Under the pieces are notes generated by a model, which was not told the DNA's origin, made no database searches, and saw only the letters and a program-made list of their open reading frames with translations. This document shows, one piece after another, positions 22,960-36,700 of a stretch of DNA of 64,000 bases (its first letter is position 1; every line of letters begins with the position of its first letter). A program made the translations under genes and the position numbers. Source of the stretch: Aradus depressus (Eukaryota; Arthropoda; Insecta; Hemiptera; Aradidae). The stretch lies in NCBI GenBank assembly GCA_963662175.1, contig OY759216.1, forward strand, positions 43,603,087-43,667,086. Reading direction: 5' to 3'.

Positions 22960-23752
22960 GAAAATAAGAATACACAATTCAAACGACAAAGTATTAACTT
23001 TCTTAGTTCTTACGTTTATAATGTTTCTTCAGTTTCAGGTTACTTTCAGTTATGTTACTTAGTTTTTAGAAAAGTCTTGAGAAATCTATGGTAATTCCCA
23101 AATTATTTAAACACATCACTAGAAACTGGCAGAGAATCAAAAACTCATATCTTCTGATAGTTTATATGAATGAATTCACAAAATACACCACCATTTTTCA
23201 ATGAGGGAAACTTTCATATTAGTCAATTCTATCCAACATCGGCAAAACATACACATTAATGTACAACGAAATAATATTTATTCAAAAAATGTCTGGATTT
23301 GATAGTTTACGCTTCATTTATTATTAAAGAAATTATAATAATTGTTTCCATACAAGGATCTAATTGGTAAAAGATTAATCACTTTTAAACCAACCTGCAG
23401 CACCTGAAACGATACACAGTATATGTATGAGTCATACAAATCCACCAATGATTCGAAATATTTAAAAAAATATATATATATAAAAAATAATAAATAATAG
23501 GGGTTTGAAAGGAGCTTCTTAATCTCGTGGTCTGAGATTTTCACATCAAATTATCTAATATATTTTTAACACAAAAAAAGATATACGTTAAAATAAAAAA
23601 TAAAACCTTTTTGTAATCACTTCATTAATCATAAAATTATATTTTTATTATTCTTCGTTATTAGTTCAACAAGTTAATGTCCTTTCTTTTATCGTCTTGT
23701 AGCTATATTTAATCTTTACAATAAAAGAGAAAGACAGACAAACCAATAAGTC

Positions 23753-26700
23753 CTACTTTTTATTGGTGGTCTTTTCTTCTTCTTCCTCGTCCTCGTCTTC
23801 TAGCTCCTGGAGGGCTTTTTTCGCCATTATAAACTCATTATAATGAGCTTTTCTTTTTATTTCAAAATTTCTTTTTTTCGCTAAAAAATAAATAAAAGTA
23901 AGACGATAACTGAAAAGTGGAAATAAATCTTATGTGATAAAACATATGAAGAGCAGGAAAATATATAAACACAAAGGAAATCACAGGCTATGTACTTCCC
24001 CAGCTAGAACTATTCAAAATTCTCTAAAACCAATGGACCGTTTGGGGAAAAAATGTATAGTAAGTAACCTATGTTATGTAATGGGGGAAAAAATATATAC
24101 TAACATAGGGCCTCCTGATTTCTCATATTAAATTTTGTCTCAATACATTCATTACATCGGCAGTTATTGGGGTTTCTGAGTCGAGTCTACTTCTCCTCCG
24201 ATTCCCTTTCCTTCGGTCTATTTCATGGAAAATTAATAGGAACTGTCCTTATGTTTTAAATATAAAATGTATTGGACCTTATTAAATATGAAATGTATTA
24301 GAATAGGGGAAAAAAATGTTTACTAACATAGGGCCTCCTGAATTCTCATACTAAATTTTGTCTCAATACATTCATTTCATCGGCAGTTATTAGGGTTTCT
24401 GAGTCGAGTCCCCTTCTCATCCAATTCCCTTTCCTTCGGGCTATTTCATGGAAAATTAATAGGAACTGTCCTTATGGGGTTTTGAATTCAAATATAAAAT
24501 GTCATGTCGATACATTGGCAGTTATTAGAAGAGATTTTGAGTTGAGCCCACCATTCCCTTCGGCCGATTCACGTGAAAATTAAGTGGTGTCAACACATTT
24601 ATTACAACGGCAGAGTTTTTGTTTGAGACCTCCTCCTAATCCCACTCTTTCCTTTGGCCGATTTGACTGATAATCAATAGGTGTCATTTTTATGGGGATA
24701 TACTTATAACATTTCGAGTCAAAAACGGCCTCAGAATCATGGAAAATACTGCATTATAATTAACAAAACGATATTTTAAATTGTCCCATGGTGGATACAT
24801 TTTAGTCATGAATTATATTATAAAGACAAAAATATATTTGCATAAATATAATATTATACATTATGACTGAAATATGTAAAAAGAAATTAGGCATAGAAAA
24901 AAAGAAGGTCTGAAAATGTTTCAACAGGTGAAACGTTAACTGATATATAAGAAAGAAAGAAATTTGGGAGGACATAAGGCCAATGAAGGGTTGTTTTATC
25001 AACTAGCCTTTTGAAGACAACAGTAGCTCAGTGGTATGCGTGCTTGCTTACTGAGCTCAAGATCCCGGGTTCGAAACCTGGCCGAGGCCCTTAGTTTATT
25101 TTAACAGGGAGGTAAAATAAACTTAAGCACGCCGTTCTTCGGATGGTCCCGAGCCTGTTCGTTGTCTGGTACTCGTTAATGACCCTTACCCTAGGTCAAT
25201 AAAAATTTAGAGTAGGCAAAATTTAGGACTCCCATTACCTCCCTCCTTTAAATTCATTTCGCACTGGGTAAAGATAGTGAGTCTCTGAAAATGGATGCGG
25301 AAAAAAGGGGTTGATATGAGAAAATTCTATTAAGGCGACATCACATATATTTCAAATTGATACACATATTATAATTACACTAGAAGAGTTAGTAACTCAT
25401 GACCGGGCTTTAACTCCGAGGTCATATCGCCTACTACCAGAGCGCTCTTTCGTCGCTCTGGTGGTCATTCGCCCGACTCTGCTAAGGGAGGCCCCGAAGA
25501 AGGGCGTGCTCAAGTTTTTCAACCTACCAGATAAAAAAACCGGGTCTAGGCCGGGTGTCGAACCCACGATCTTGAGCTCAGTAAGCCAGCACGCATACTA
25601 CTGAGCAATCAGCGCCCTCTACACTAGAAGATATCGTGTACCTATTATTAATATTTTTGGATTCAAGGAATGAAAGAAGTTAAATTCCAAATACAAAAAA
25701 GTGGCAAAAAATGAAAAACCAACCTCTCTCTTCCGGTGATAAATCTGAATCCTCATCTGAGTCTGAAACAGGTGAATGACTTCTTGGCGGCTTATTGACT
25801 TCCTCTTTAATCCTAAAGATAAAAATAATCCTTTAAACAATTATTCTATATAATTACACTCCCAGAATTCAAAACATAAATAGTTCCAACAAAATTATTG
25901 CTAGTTTTATTTATAAATTTTTCAGATTTCTATTGATACAGTCACATATTAAGACTTGAGTGCAACTATCAGTCAATGACCAACTTTTGGAAAGGTGATT
26001 TTGCGATTGATATTTGTAGCTCCTCACGCTCTGCTCATCTATGATGAACTTAAATCAATATTCTAAACTTTTTTCCTTATTACTTATTTTTTCTGAATAT
26101 TCACAACAATATTAATACAAAGATCCATTGTTGTATGAAATAATATGATACTCCTAATTTGTAACATCTCTTCAAAAGCTTTTTCAATTCGAATAATAGT
26201 TTTTAGGACACATTTGGAATATGTAACGCATGGGTGTCGGTATTGTATCAGCATATTGATATTTTGAGGTGTTTCAAGCACAATAAATCAGGAATTTGAG
26301 AAAAATGTACACTACAGTATAACATTTATTTGAATAGCTATTCTGTCAAATCTTCTTTTATACATTACAACGGAGCTTTTAGTTGTAATTGTTTTGTGAA
26401 ATACACAATAAACAATAGAAACTGATAACGATGACCTAATTTGAGTGATAATGTACAATTTAACACAGTGTGTTAAAACTGTCTAACAATCATGTTAAAA
26501 CAAATAGTATTAAAGCTACTACATTTTTCCCAATTTGTTAAGCTCAAAACACAGTTAAAAATAAAACACTGGGAAACAATAAGAATTTGTGAAGGTCAAA
26601 TCATGAGCCAAAAATAGACTGGAATACGCTCAGAAAGAAGTTTAACATAAATATTTGTTATCTTACACTCTACCTATTTACATTTTACAGAATTATATTA

Positions 26701-27258
26701 AACAAAAACTTTACTATAACAGTCTAAACCGAGATTACACTTAATAAATTAATATTATGCTCTAATAAGCTAAATATATTCAATATATCTTCATGGTTCA
26801 TAGTCAGATTTGAAACGTACCTTTCGGCCAATTCGCCAGGATCCAGAGCAGGAGCATCAACAACTTCCCTCTCAAAAGGAGTTTTGGGCTCGTCTATTTT
26901 CATATGACCATAGTCTTTTCCAGGGGGATGCAAGGTTTGCAGAATATTCATTTCATCCCATTTGGTACCCTTTGAACCTCTTTTTTCAATTTTCCTCCCT
27001 CTAAAATATAAAGATTCAAAATAAACTATCACACATTAAAAAAAAAGAATTTACTCATCAAATGTCTTAAATACACTTTTGTAAACTAAGCACTATAAGA
27101 GATATTATAACTAACTAATATGAAAATATTCAATGAACTTACCCTGATGGACCTTCGGGTGCTTCGAAACTTGAAGAACTTTTTAAAATTCCCTTCGAAG
27201 GTTTCTTTTTGAGGTTATCCGCTGGGTCAGTGCTTCTCCCTGCCATTACTTCATTCAT
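23753..27258 (-). CDS. PPP1R2: Protein phosphatase 1 inhibitor-2, 170 aa
   Basis: Exons on the minus strand: 27258-27143, 27000-26821, 25812-25724, 23880-23753. Phases are 2, 2, 1. Residues 22-26 are KGILK, the N-terminal PP1-contact motif. KWDEMNIL (52-59) and [10 protein letters not shown] follow, with Thr79 at the site of the regulatory GSK3 threonine of the family. [13 protein letters not shown] is the acidic CK2-type segment. [11 protein letters not shown] contains the HYNE motif that inserts at the PP1 active site, and the tail is acidic (EDEDEEEEE). Known role: inhibitory and chaperone subunit of PP1, cytosolic and nuclear. There are two possible starts, 27258 and 27246 (166 aa). The start codon faces that of XPR1 across 528 bp. 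Confidence 0.92.
24000..24735 (-). repeat. Long-TIR family B copy with four or more tandem units
   Basis: Reverse-oriented units share CATTCATTACATCGGCAGTT and TTTCATGGAAAATTAATAGG. The first two (about 24085-24250 and 24310-24480) are nearly identical, later ones diverged. It lies in inhibitor-2 intron 3. Confidence 0.7.
25015..25240 (+). repeat. tRNA-derived SINE copy
   Basis: Good head (AGTAGCTCAGTGGTATGCG) and B box. The tail is truncated after TTTAGGACTCCCAT. It faces the copy at 25396-25620, making an inverted pair. Confidence 0.8.
25396..25620 (-). repeat. tRNA-derived SINE copy
   Basis: Reads from the tail hairpin (CCAGAGCGCTCTTTCGTCGC) to the head end AGCGCCCTC. The middle TAGGTGAATAA block is deleted. 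Confidence 0.8.
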
Positions 27259-27786
27259 TTTATCTTCTTATTAGCATTAATCGAACGGGGAGAAAAACCT
27301 ATTAAAATATATAAAAACTATGTCAAAAAACTGAGACTTTCGTAATCATAGCAGATAAACGGCATAAACAAAACGTACACTCAGGTGGCCCTTGTCGCCG
27401 CTGAAACAGAGTTGCCAAAGTTAACTTTCAAAAGTACTGTACAAAAATTTAGTGTAATTTTAATAATTATCCGAACATTTTTGAAATAATCTTAATTGCT
27501 AATAGAAAAATTTATAGATCCAATTAATATTTATTATTTTTAAACAGCAGATATTTTATTAAAATGTCTTCTTAAGATTAAATTTAATTTGGCCGGTAAC
27601 AGTCAAAAGAAGTAGGTTACAATGAAGGTTGTTATAGGTTGACATGTACATACACTGTAAATTTGTTTTTATAATTTTTATTTTTTATTTATTCCAAGAC
27701 AGTCGTGTCTACTCATATTAATGTTGCTTATTAGTTGAAAATTATTCCTTTGCTTTTAATTATAGAATTTTAATTAAATATACATC
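27259..27786. promoter_or_regulatory. Divergent intergenic promoter region, PPP1R2/XPR1
   Basis: The two start codons face away from each other across 528 bp with no repeat recognised inside. No clear TATA box could be assigned. That it is a shared promoter is inference from layout. Confidence 0.5.
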
Positions 27787-30700
27787 ATGAAGTTCACGGA
27801 ACATCTCGCAGCTCATATAACTCCTGAGTGGAGAAAGCAATATATTAACTATGAGGTAATTATGAAGTTATTATTTTACGGAGATAGCTGTTTATGAAAC
27901 TGGTGCTTTGTTAAAAGATTTTTCATAATTCAGGAAACATGCTATAGTATATCGGAAATGTAAGGAGGAAAACTTTAACAGCGACTGTACCCTGATATTT
28001 GAAAACTATTATTCTCAAAGGAGGTTAAAAGTGTCTCATAAAAATAAAGATTTTGCCGTCGAATTAAAATTTTTTTTTGAGGTTTATCTATTGATCATTC
28101 TGTTTCCTAGGTTTACTAATAATTTCTGTTTTTGAAGAGTGCCCTGAGGTTTTTTTCTATCTCGGAGGAAAAAAAAACCTAGAGCATGTCATCTGTCGAA
28201 GTATGCGTTAAATGGCGGTTCCGAGTATTTGCGATGTCAGATCTTTTAGACCCCATAGTTCTTTAAACATGGGAAAGCAATTTTAAGGACTTGAACAGTA
28301 GAATCGGGCTTATATTTCCCAGAGCGACGAAGCAGCTGGTTAGGGGATTTGACCTACTTGAAGCCCGAAAATGAATCAAACAATCCAAAAGTATGTTTGT
28401 TTAAGACATGTTTGAACCAAAGTTGCTTTTTGTAATCCATAACTTGAGATCTTGTCCGAAATGTTGGTTGCCCATTTTAGAAAAAGCAGTGACAGAAAAA
28501 TTAACATTTTTTTTTAGTTCATTTTCTTATCAAACACAATTTAAGAATACATACCTGTCAGTGGTAAACAAAGATAGTGCTTAATCTAGGAATTTTAATC
28601 AGATAATAAAGTCATTTATCTACTAGTTATTACATTCAACGATAAGTCAAAACTACAAACGTTCCTCATGGTAGCCACACTCCTATAAGCTGCTCGCTCA
28701 GTCCATGCATTTTCAAATTTAAAACTTCATTTTTTTCATTAATAAAACAAAGGACTTGTTTAACCTTTATATTGTCTAATCCCAAAACATATATACATAA
28801 AGTGTACCGGTTTCGGCACACATCATCCTCAACACAAAATTCAAAAGTGATATTTAAGTTTGCTAGGTTGTATTTATACAATCCTCAGATTATCTGTGAT
28901 TAACTAAGACTGTGACAATATTCCCCTTGGCAAAGTCCTACCGCAACATACCATTTACGAATATTTGAGTTGTCAATAATGTAATAAAATAAAAAAAAAT
29001 ACCAAAAATATAATAATAATGAATTTAAAAAAACAAAAACTAAAGAATGGATTTATTGTAGAATACATAGTATATAGGAGAAATAATGGATGTGGAAGAA
29101 GAAAAATAATAAATGCGTACACGTTTGTAATAGAATTACATAATATATTATTTTGACTTAGTGGCATTAACAGGGGTGAGCATTTGAAAAATTCCTTTCC
29201 CCCCAAAATCTGGAATCTGCCTTTTTTAACTGAGCAATAGGTTTTTAATTTCACTATACTTTTCCAACTAAATATATATGATATAGTTGTTGTTGTGACT
29301 CATGCCAGCCAGGGCTTTAACTATGAGGTCAATTGCTCTGATGGACGTGAACCCTCATCTACTATGAGAGTCCTAAATTTTGCCTACCCTAAATTTGTAT
29401 ACATCTAGGGTAAGGATCTTTAACGAGTACCTGACATCGTACAGGCTCAGGACCATCCGAAGGACAGCGTGCTTAAGGTTTTTTCACCTCCCAGATAGAA
29501 AACCTAAGGGCCTCAGCTGGGTTTCATGTTATTAGTTTTCTTTGTTTACTTTAGTAATGATTCTATTAAGACCTGCTACATATTGAAGGACCCTAAACGT
29601 TTTCAATAATAATTATTGGAATATAATGAAAATTACAAATTTCTGTTCATATTGCGTTTTATTTGGCTCTATGTTTATGAAAAAATGTCTACGAATGTGG
29701 CCTAAATATTGGAGTTAAAAATAAAACATGCTATTTTTGTTTCATGTTTACTAGTTGAGTGAAATACTAAAAGTACCACGAAATGTATTTTAAAACATCC
29801 GGTTTCTGAAAACTGTTAATTACCTTTTATAAGAATTTTGACATTCAAATATTTTAATACCTGATTTTGTAGTATTTACATTTATTATGCACTATTTTTA
29901 TTGGCTAAAATGTTTAAAAATGCCTTTGCATAAAGAATGAGTCAATTTGCTACCGGACTTTTTTTTATTTTTTGAGAAATTTGAAATTCTTACCGGACAT
30001 TGCCCTAGACTTAGAGTCGAATACATCTGGAAGTGCATTGATTTATTTTATTTTATAGCGTGTCGAAGGAATTTTATATTTTAATTCAAAACCTCATAAG
30101 CATGACACCTATTAGTTTTCCGCGAAAAAAAGAGAGTTCAGGGGAGGAGGCTTGACTCAAAAATCCTAACAACTACCGATGTAATGAATTTATCGATACA
30201 AAATTTAGTATGAGGATTTAGTATTACCTATGTAAATCAGCGCAAATGGTCGAATGGTTTTGGAGGGGAAGCGAAATGTTAATTGATTAATTCGTTCTGG
30301 GGAAGTACATTGCCGGTGATTCACTAACGACTGTTTTCTGGAATCAGGGGGTCGGAAAACATGAAATTCCGTTGAAGACGCAACATCGTATTTTAGACTG
30401 TTTACGTAACTTCCCTTATACTACGTATTGGGGATGTAAACAGAAAACAATAATAAGGTTCCGCACCCCTTTTTTCATTTATTTTGGAAATATGCACAAA
30501 TAGGATTTTTGGCGAATTTCGGAATGTGACATTCTGGAAGTATTTAGCTTCTCAGGAGTTACAGGTATTTTTGTTATTCGTGTGGTTTACATACAATTGA
30601 ATACGTTTCATTGAAATTTGTTTATCTATATTTTTCAGGAAATGAAGTCAATGCTGTATGCAGCTGTAGAACAAGCCCCTTCAGCTGAACTGGTTGAACA

Positions 30701-33700
30701 TGAAGTTGTGACCCGGTTTTTTGCCAAATTTGATGACCGGTTTTTTCATTACTGTGACAAAGAATTAGCAAAAATTAACACATTTTTTTCGGGTAAGTAT
30801 CGAACACATTTTTAGTTAGCCTTATCTGTTATTCTGGTTTACTATAAACATTCCTACCATATTTACTGAGTTGAGGTTGAACGATGCCTGCACCGCGTCT
30901 ATCATGCCAAATTAAATTTCCTAGGACACCCCTTAAAATCCTTCGTCCACTCTAGAATACTGTGATATTAAACTCTGTTTGTGGAGAACTTTGAAACGAT
31001 GTGCTACTCAACATTTTGTCTGAAAAAAAAAAACTTGTGCACTGGATGTACTGCGCCATCTAAAATCAGGTATGCCAAGTAGCCTATCCATTTTCCCGTT
31101 TCACTGTAAACATTCTTAAATTTCGGTGAATTGTCGAACGATGTCCATGCCACGCTACACTTCAGTTTTTTGGAAGCCTCCTTTCTATTTATTGTATGTA
31201 TATGTAACCTTCCTGGTGATTATCCATGTCAGGTTATGTTACTTTTCTTTTATCCTTAAATGGTTGATATTAATATCATGAAAAACCTGTAGGCTCACAC
31301 AGCGTTGCGCGGGAGTAACCATGTTTGTTGTAACTTAGTGACAACTTACCTATGTAAAGATGTGTTGGACCTGATATACCCATTAGGACGAGGACCTGTT
31401 AATTTTAGGCAAAATGTGCCGATTGAAAGAGGAAGTTCTGGGGAGGAGACTCGGGTCACAAACCGTAATAATGCCGATGTAATGAATTTATCGACACAAA
31501 ATTTAGTATGAACACTGTGAAGCACCTCTGTAAGTCCACTATTGATTTTTAGCCCTAACGATCGATTTTTTTACGGGAGAGCGACAGCTTAATTAATTTG
31601 CTCTGGGAAGTAGGTGACTCACCGACAAGGTTTTTTTTTTTTAAATATTCTCGCATTTTTCAGAAAAAAATTACACATTATTATCATTTAATTTATTTTT
31701 TTGTTAACAGAAAAATTAGCTGAAGCCACAAGGAAATATGGTAACTTAAGAAGTGAATTGACGGAAGCGTTAGAAAATGAGTACAAAGGAAAAGAAGGAT
31801 TTTTTCGAAATCCTCCAAAACTTTTACAGAAGCATGACGTCCCAGCAAGGAAATTGCAAGATCTTAAGTTGGCTTTTAGTGAATTTTATTTGAGTTTGAT
31901 TCTTCTTCAGAATTATCAGACTCTTAATTTCACTGGATTCAGGAAAATAATGAAGAAACATGATAAGGTAATTTTCAATTTTTTTTTGTCTTTTTTTACA
32001 TCTGGTGGGTTAGGAGCACGCGTTAAAATAAGAATGTATATACCTCCTAAAGAGTTATTTGTTGAAGTAGAACTAATGTGCATTTTATTGCGGATGATTT
32101 GTATTTATTCATTATTTGTATAAATATAATAATATCGGACATTATGACTGAAATATGATAAAAAGTATTTAGACAGAAAAAAAATAAGCTATGTTAATTT
32201 ATATCTATATTTTCTTATCAAAAAGGCTCTGGTAGCTCAGAGGTAGCATGCTTACTGAGCTCGAGATAGCGGGTTCGAAACCTAGCCGAGACCGTTAGGT
32301 TTTTTTTCTGGGAGATAAAAAAATCTTAAGCACGCCGTCCTTCGGATGGTTCCGAGCCTTTACGATGTCAGATACTCGTTAAAGATCCTAGGTGAATAAA
32401 AATTTAGGATAGAGTCGTGCTCATGTCCACCAGAGCGACGAAAGAGCACTCTGGTCATAGGTGCTCGCACAGATCTTATTGATGAATATGTATTAGTATA
32501 TTTCAGTTTAAATGTCCCAGATGTAAATTGTTTGTAGCGTAGCTAGGAGCCCCCCTCCTCCTTCTCTGTATTATAATTTTGAAAGTCGATTTCTATTTCT
32601 ATTTTTATATCGTAAAAAATTCGCTTCATTTTTTCGAACAAAAAAATCCTCTTCGGTTCAGTGAATTGTGCTAAACACCTATTTGTTACTTAAACGAGCC
32701 TCTGCTCGTATTCATGGGAGTGAAGTGATTAACTCCAAAGGCGGGATTTGTTCCCAAGTTATCCAAAGGCTGGTCAAGTCCTTTATAAAACTTTAGCCAT
32801 CTACACTTGACTCCCTATTGAAATTCATTTTGAAGTTCTGTTGTCTCAGTTGAGGATTTTCTTATTGAAAATTGTCCATTGGAGTTGTAAAGCCCTAACT
32901 TTCATTACTCTTAAGAATGAATCAGAAGTTAGACTCATTGTAATGTGGTATTTATTTATAGTGTGTTGTCCTTTTATTTTCTATTTAGTATCTTCTATGC
33001 TAATCAAGAAAGTTTTGTTCATTTACTATCCAGACCTCTAATCACCTCTTTTGATTGTTGTCAACCGTCAGAGAAATTATTCTTTGGTTTGCTTTGGATG
33101 AGTGTATTGTTACTTGCAGTTGCTGGGTGTGGACCTGGGAGCGCGGTGGCACAACGAGAACGTGGCCACCTCCCACTTTCACACGAACAAGGACATTGAC
33201 CGTCTCATCCAGGAGACAGAGATGACCGTGACCAACGATCTAGAGGCTGGAGATAGACAGAAGGCGATGAAGAGACTGAGGGTGCCACCCCTCGGGGAGA
33301 AACAGAGCCCATGGACCACGTTCAAGGTAGGCCTCTTCTTGGGGGCCTTCCTTGTTCTCCTTGTAGCTGTCATCCTGTCAGGTAGCTAGACTCCGGAGGA
33401 GATCATATCCTACAATAAGACCTTTGGGGAGGCGATGAGCCTTAGAGAAGGTACATAGATCAGTCCTTCATTACAATCATTAACATTTACTAAAAGAATG
33501 TACTTATAAACAAGGATATCGACATTTTTGCGAGATCATATTTTTACTACTTTAAATAAAAAGTGAGTATTCATAATCTTGACGCTTCTAAAATGTCCAC
33601 CAGAGCTACGAAAGAGGCCACTGGTATTTGGCGATATGACCTCGTACTTGAAGCCCGGGCGTGTGTCACAATTAACTATAATTTTATCATATTATGTCCA

Positions 33701-36700
33701 GTCACTGGATTGAACTGTCCGCGATTCACACAGGCACCTTACCCCTGTATATTGCGTAAGTTATAATTTAAATAAATCTACATATATTTTCTGGTGTTCA
33801 CAGGTTTCGCCTATCTGCCCAACAAGGGTGACTGGAAGGTGCCGCTCCGACTGTTCCGGGCTCCTCTTCTCATCGTCGAGTTCATGTTCCTGATGGGTAT
33901 CAACGTGTACGGCTGGCGATCCTCCGGAGTCAATCATGTGCTCATCTTCGAGTTGGATCCACGGAATCACCTCTCCGAGCAGCACATCATGGAACTGGCC
34001 TCCATCTTTGGGGTCGTCTGGGCTCTGGCTGTTCTCTGTTTTATTTATTCCGATGTGCTCGGAGTGCCCGCTTTCATCAATCCCCTGGCACTCGTCACTA
34101 TTATGGCTGCCTTTCTTCTCAACCCAACCAGGACGTTTCGTCATGAAGCTAGATTTTGGGCTCTTCGAGTTTTGGTAATTTTTTTTTCTCCATTGTTAGT
34201 TATGTCTCCAATTCTATAATAAAAACGATGAGCCTTTTGAAACTACACTGAACTTCCCTTCTACTCTATAGGACTATCAGTTAGCGGTTGAAAGGTTCAG
34301 CTTAAATAATTTAAACGAGGTTCTCAGTTCATGACATTCATCATAGAAGTCCATCTTGACTAAAATATTGATGTAGGAACGGAGGTTGGAAGTTTTATAT
34401 ATTAAATATATTCGTAGATAGGGTTGGATTGAGCCTGAAATTGTTTATCTAAAAAGTGTAAAAGGTCTCTATATCGATAGCAATAAGTTAATATTGTATT
34501 TGTAGAATATTTTGTGTTATTGTATAATCTGCTTAGATCTCTACATGATATATTTACGTAGAATATACTAGAGATTCCTCGGAAAATTGGCTAATGAAGG
34601 AAGAGAAGAGTATCAGTTAATAAGTTCATAAATGTCAAAAAATTATTTGTTTATTTAATCCTTGGTTGCAGAAAAGAATATGTCTATTTCAACTTCAAGT
34701 AGCCTAAAATTGATTCGAGAAAAGGGGTTTACTGAGAAAATAAGGCTTTGAGTTTGGGGAAAAGGATTATTGTTTAGTAGAACTGTGTAAATTCCAACAA
34801 TTGTTTTTATGTAATGTACAAACCATTCTGTTTCTCTTGTAAAGATATTTTTATTTGCTCTGTCTTGTTTTTTGTTTGTTTGTTTTTGTTAAAAATGCCC
34901 GGACTATAACTACGTGGTCATATCGCCAACTCTACTACCAGACGGTTTTACGCCGCTCTTGTTGATATGAGCAAAATACTCTACTGTTGAAGCCATAAAT
35001 TTCACCCTGGCTTGCGACCATCGCTTAATGTCCCAACCGTAGGATGGCCTTCTCAAGGATTTTTCTTAAGATCTCGGTCGGGTTTTGAACCTGCGATCTT
35101 GACCATCTTTTTTCATTACTAACTTATTAAGGAATTTAATCCATGTAATTTAGCGATTATTTTGGTATATATATGTTACCTTCAAAAACCGAATTCCCTG
35201 ATGTCTTAGGAAATTCTATAAGAGTCTATGACACCAGACATTGAACCCCTTAAAGACACTTAAGTCTCTTTATACCACCTGTTTATTAAAAAGGCCCTTT
35301 CAGACACTTTCGTCCCTTTAGGCCCTTGGTTATTAACAGACCAACATTTAAAGGTATTACAAGTTCTTCATAACACCGAGATGCTTATGTGTCTTAATTA
35401 GCTTGAGCCGTTTGGCATTTAAGCACATTGAGGTACTTAAGACTCTTTAAGACATGCTTGTTATAGGTCCTTTAGAATTTTCTAAAACCCTCTAGGAATT
35501 CAAATTTTGACGATAACACATATGAGGAGTTTGGAGCCAGAGCGGACCAACCCACAATTTTTCGGAAAATGAGTTATTACCATCCTGATGTTGGCATAGG
35601 TTCCCTTTTTCAAAACCAGTGTGGATCACTTAGTTTCTTCACCTCAGTGATAGATAGCAGCACTTTAAGTTTAGTCCACTAGTATTTTGTGCATATATTT
35701 TCAAAGTCACAATGGATCATACGGCCTTCAAAAACTTTATAGAACACAAAAAGGGATCACTCATCCAATACTATTCTAAAATTTCAAATATAAATAAATA
35801 TTTGGGGCCCATTTATGGAGATAAACAAAATGTACTCAATTTTCAATTGCCATTTTCTACCTGTTCAGTTCCAACCAGTTGGTCCGCTCTGGCTCCAAAC
35901 TCCTCATGTATATTATTATTTTTTTCTTTTTGTTGCTTTTTTAGTCTATCAAGTCGCAATGCTTGCGTAATCTGATCATGATTGTTTCAGAAAGTACGTG
36001 GATAACTTATCATTTTATTATGTGGATTCATTTTTTTATTGTTACGTTTTGCACTGTTATTTATAGTGTTTAATTGTCTTTATGATTAGATTAATTTTGT
36101 CAAAAGGAGATTAATTTTTTATTTTGTATTGCAGGGTCGGATCATAGCTTCGCCATTTTTTTATGTTGGTTTTGCCGACTTTTGGCTTGCTGATCAGCTG
36201 ACCAGTTTGATCCCATCATTCGTCGATCTTGTATTTTTCTTTTGTTACTATTCCAAAATTGACAATTGGGATCGAGCAACAGGTTAGTTCTTCAAATATT
36301 AAATAGTTATATATATATTTATTTATACATTTATGTTGCTTTTGTGATGCTTTTAGGTTTCTGTAGGTCAAAGACAAAAATAAACCAACAATACCTTAAG
36401 TTGTTTGTCTTTTGTCTGTCATCTGTGGAGAGCCTTTTGCTCCCACATAAAAAATCATAACTATTTGAAATTCGGAATTTATGTTTCAGATGCTAAAGGA
36501 GCATAGTGAGCCGTTCGACATTTTTTTTATTCTGCGCCAAGTCAAAATAAATTGATTTCGTAAAAATCAAAATCTTTTCTTGCAAAGTTAATTGCGTTAT
36601 TAATTTTTTTTCGAGTATATAACGAAAACATTATTTTCAAAACTTAACAATACAGCGAACTGTGGTGCGATGCGAATCAGTTGCTAGGAAGATGGCCACC

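Noticed and set aside
25015..25090. Possible functional tRNA genes at SINE heads
   Set aside because: The A- and B-box-like sequences are always attached to the same SINE body and the acceptor and anticodon stems do not fold properly, so these are SINE parts.
33179..33373. Minus-strand frame over XPR1 exon 4, and similar frames opposite exons 5 and 10
   Set aside because: Shadows of the GC-rich XPR1 exons, which are supported by homology and splice phases.
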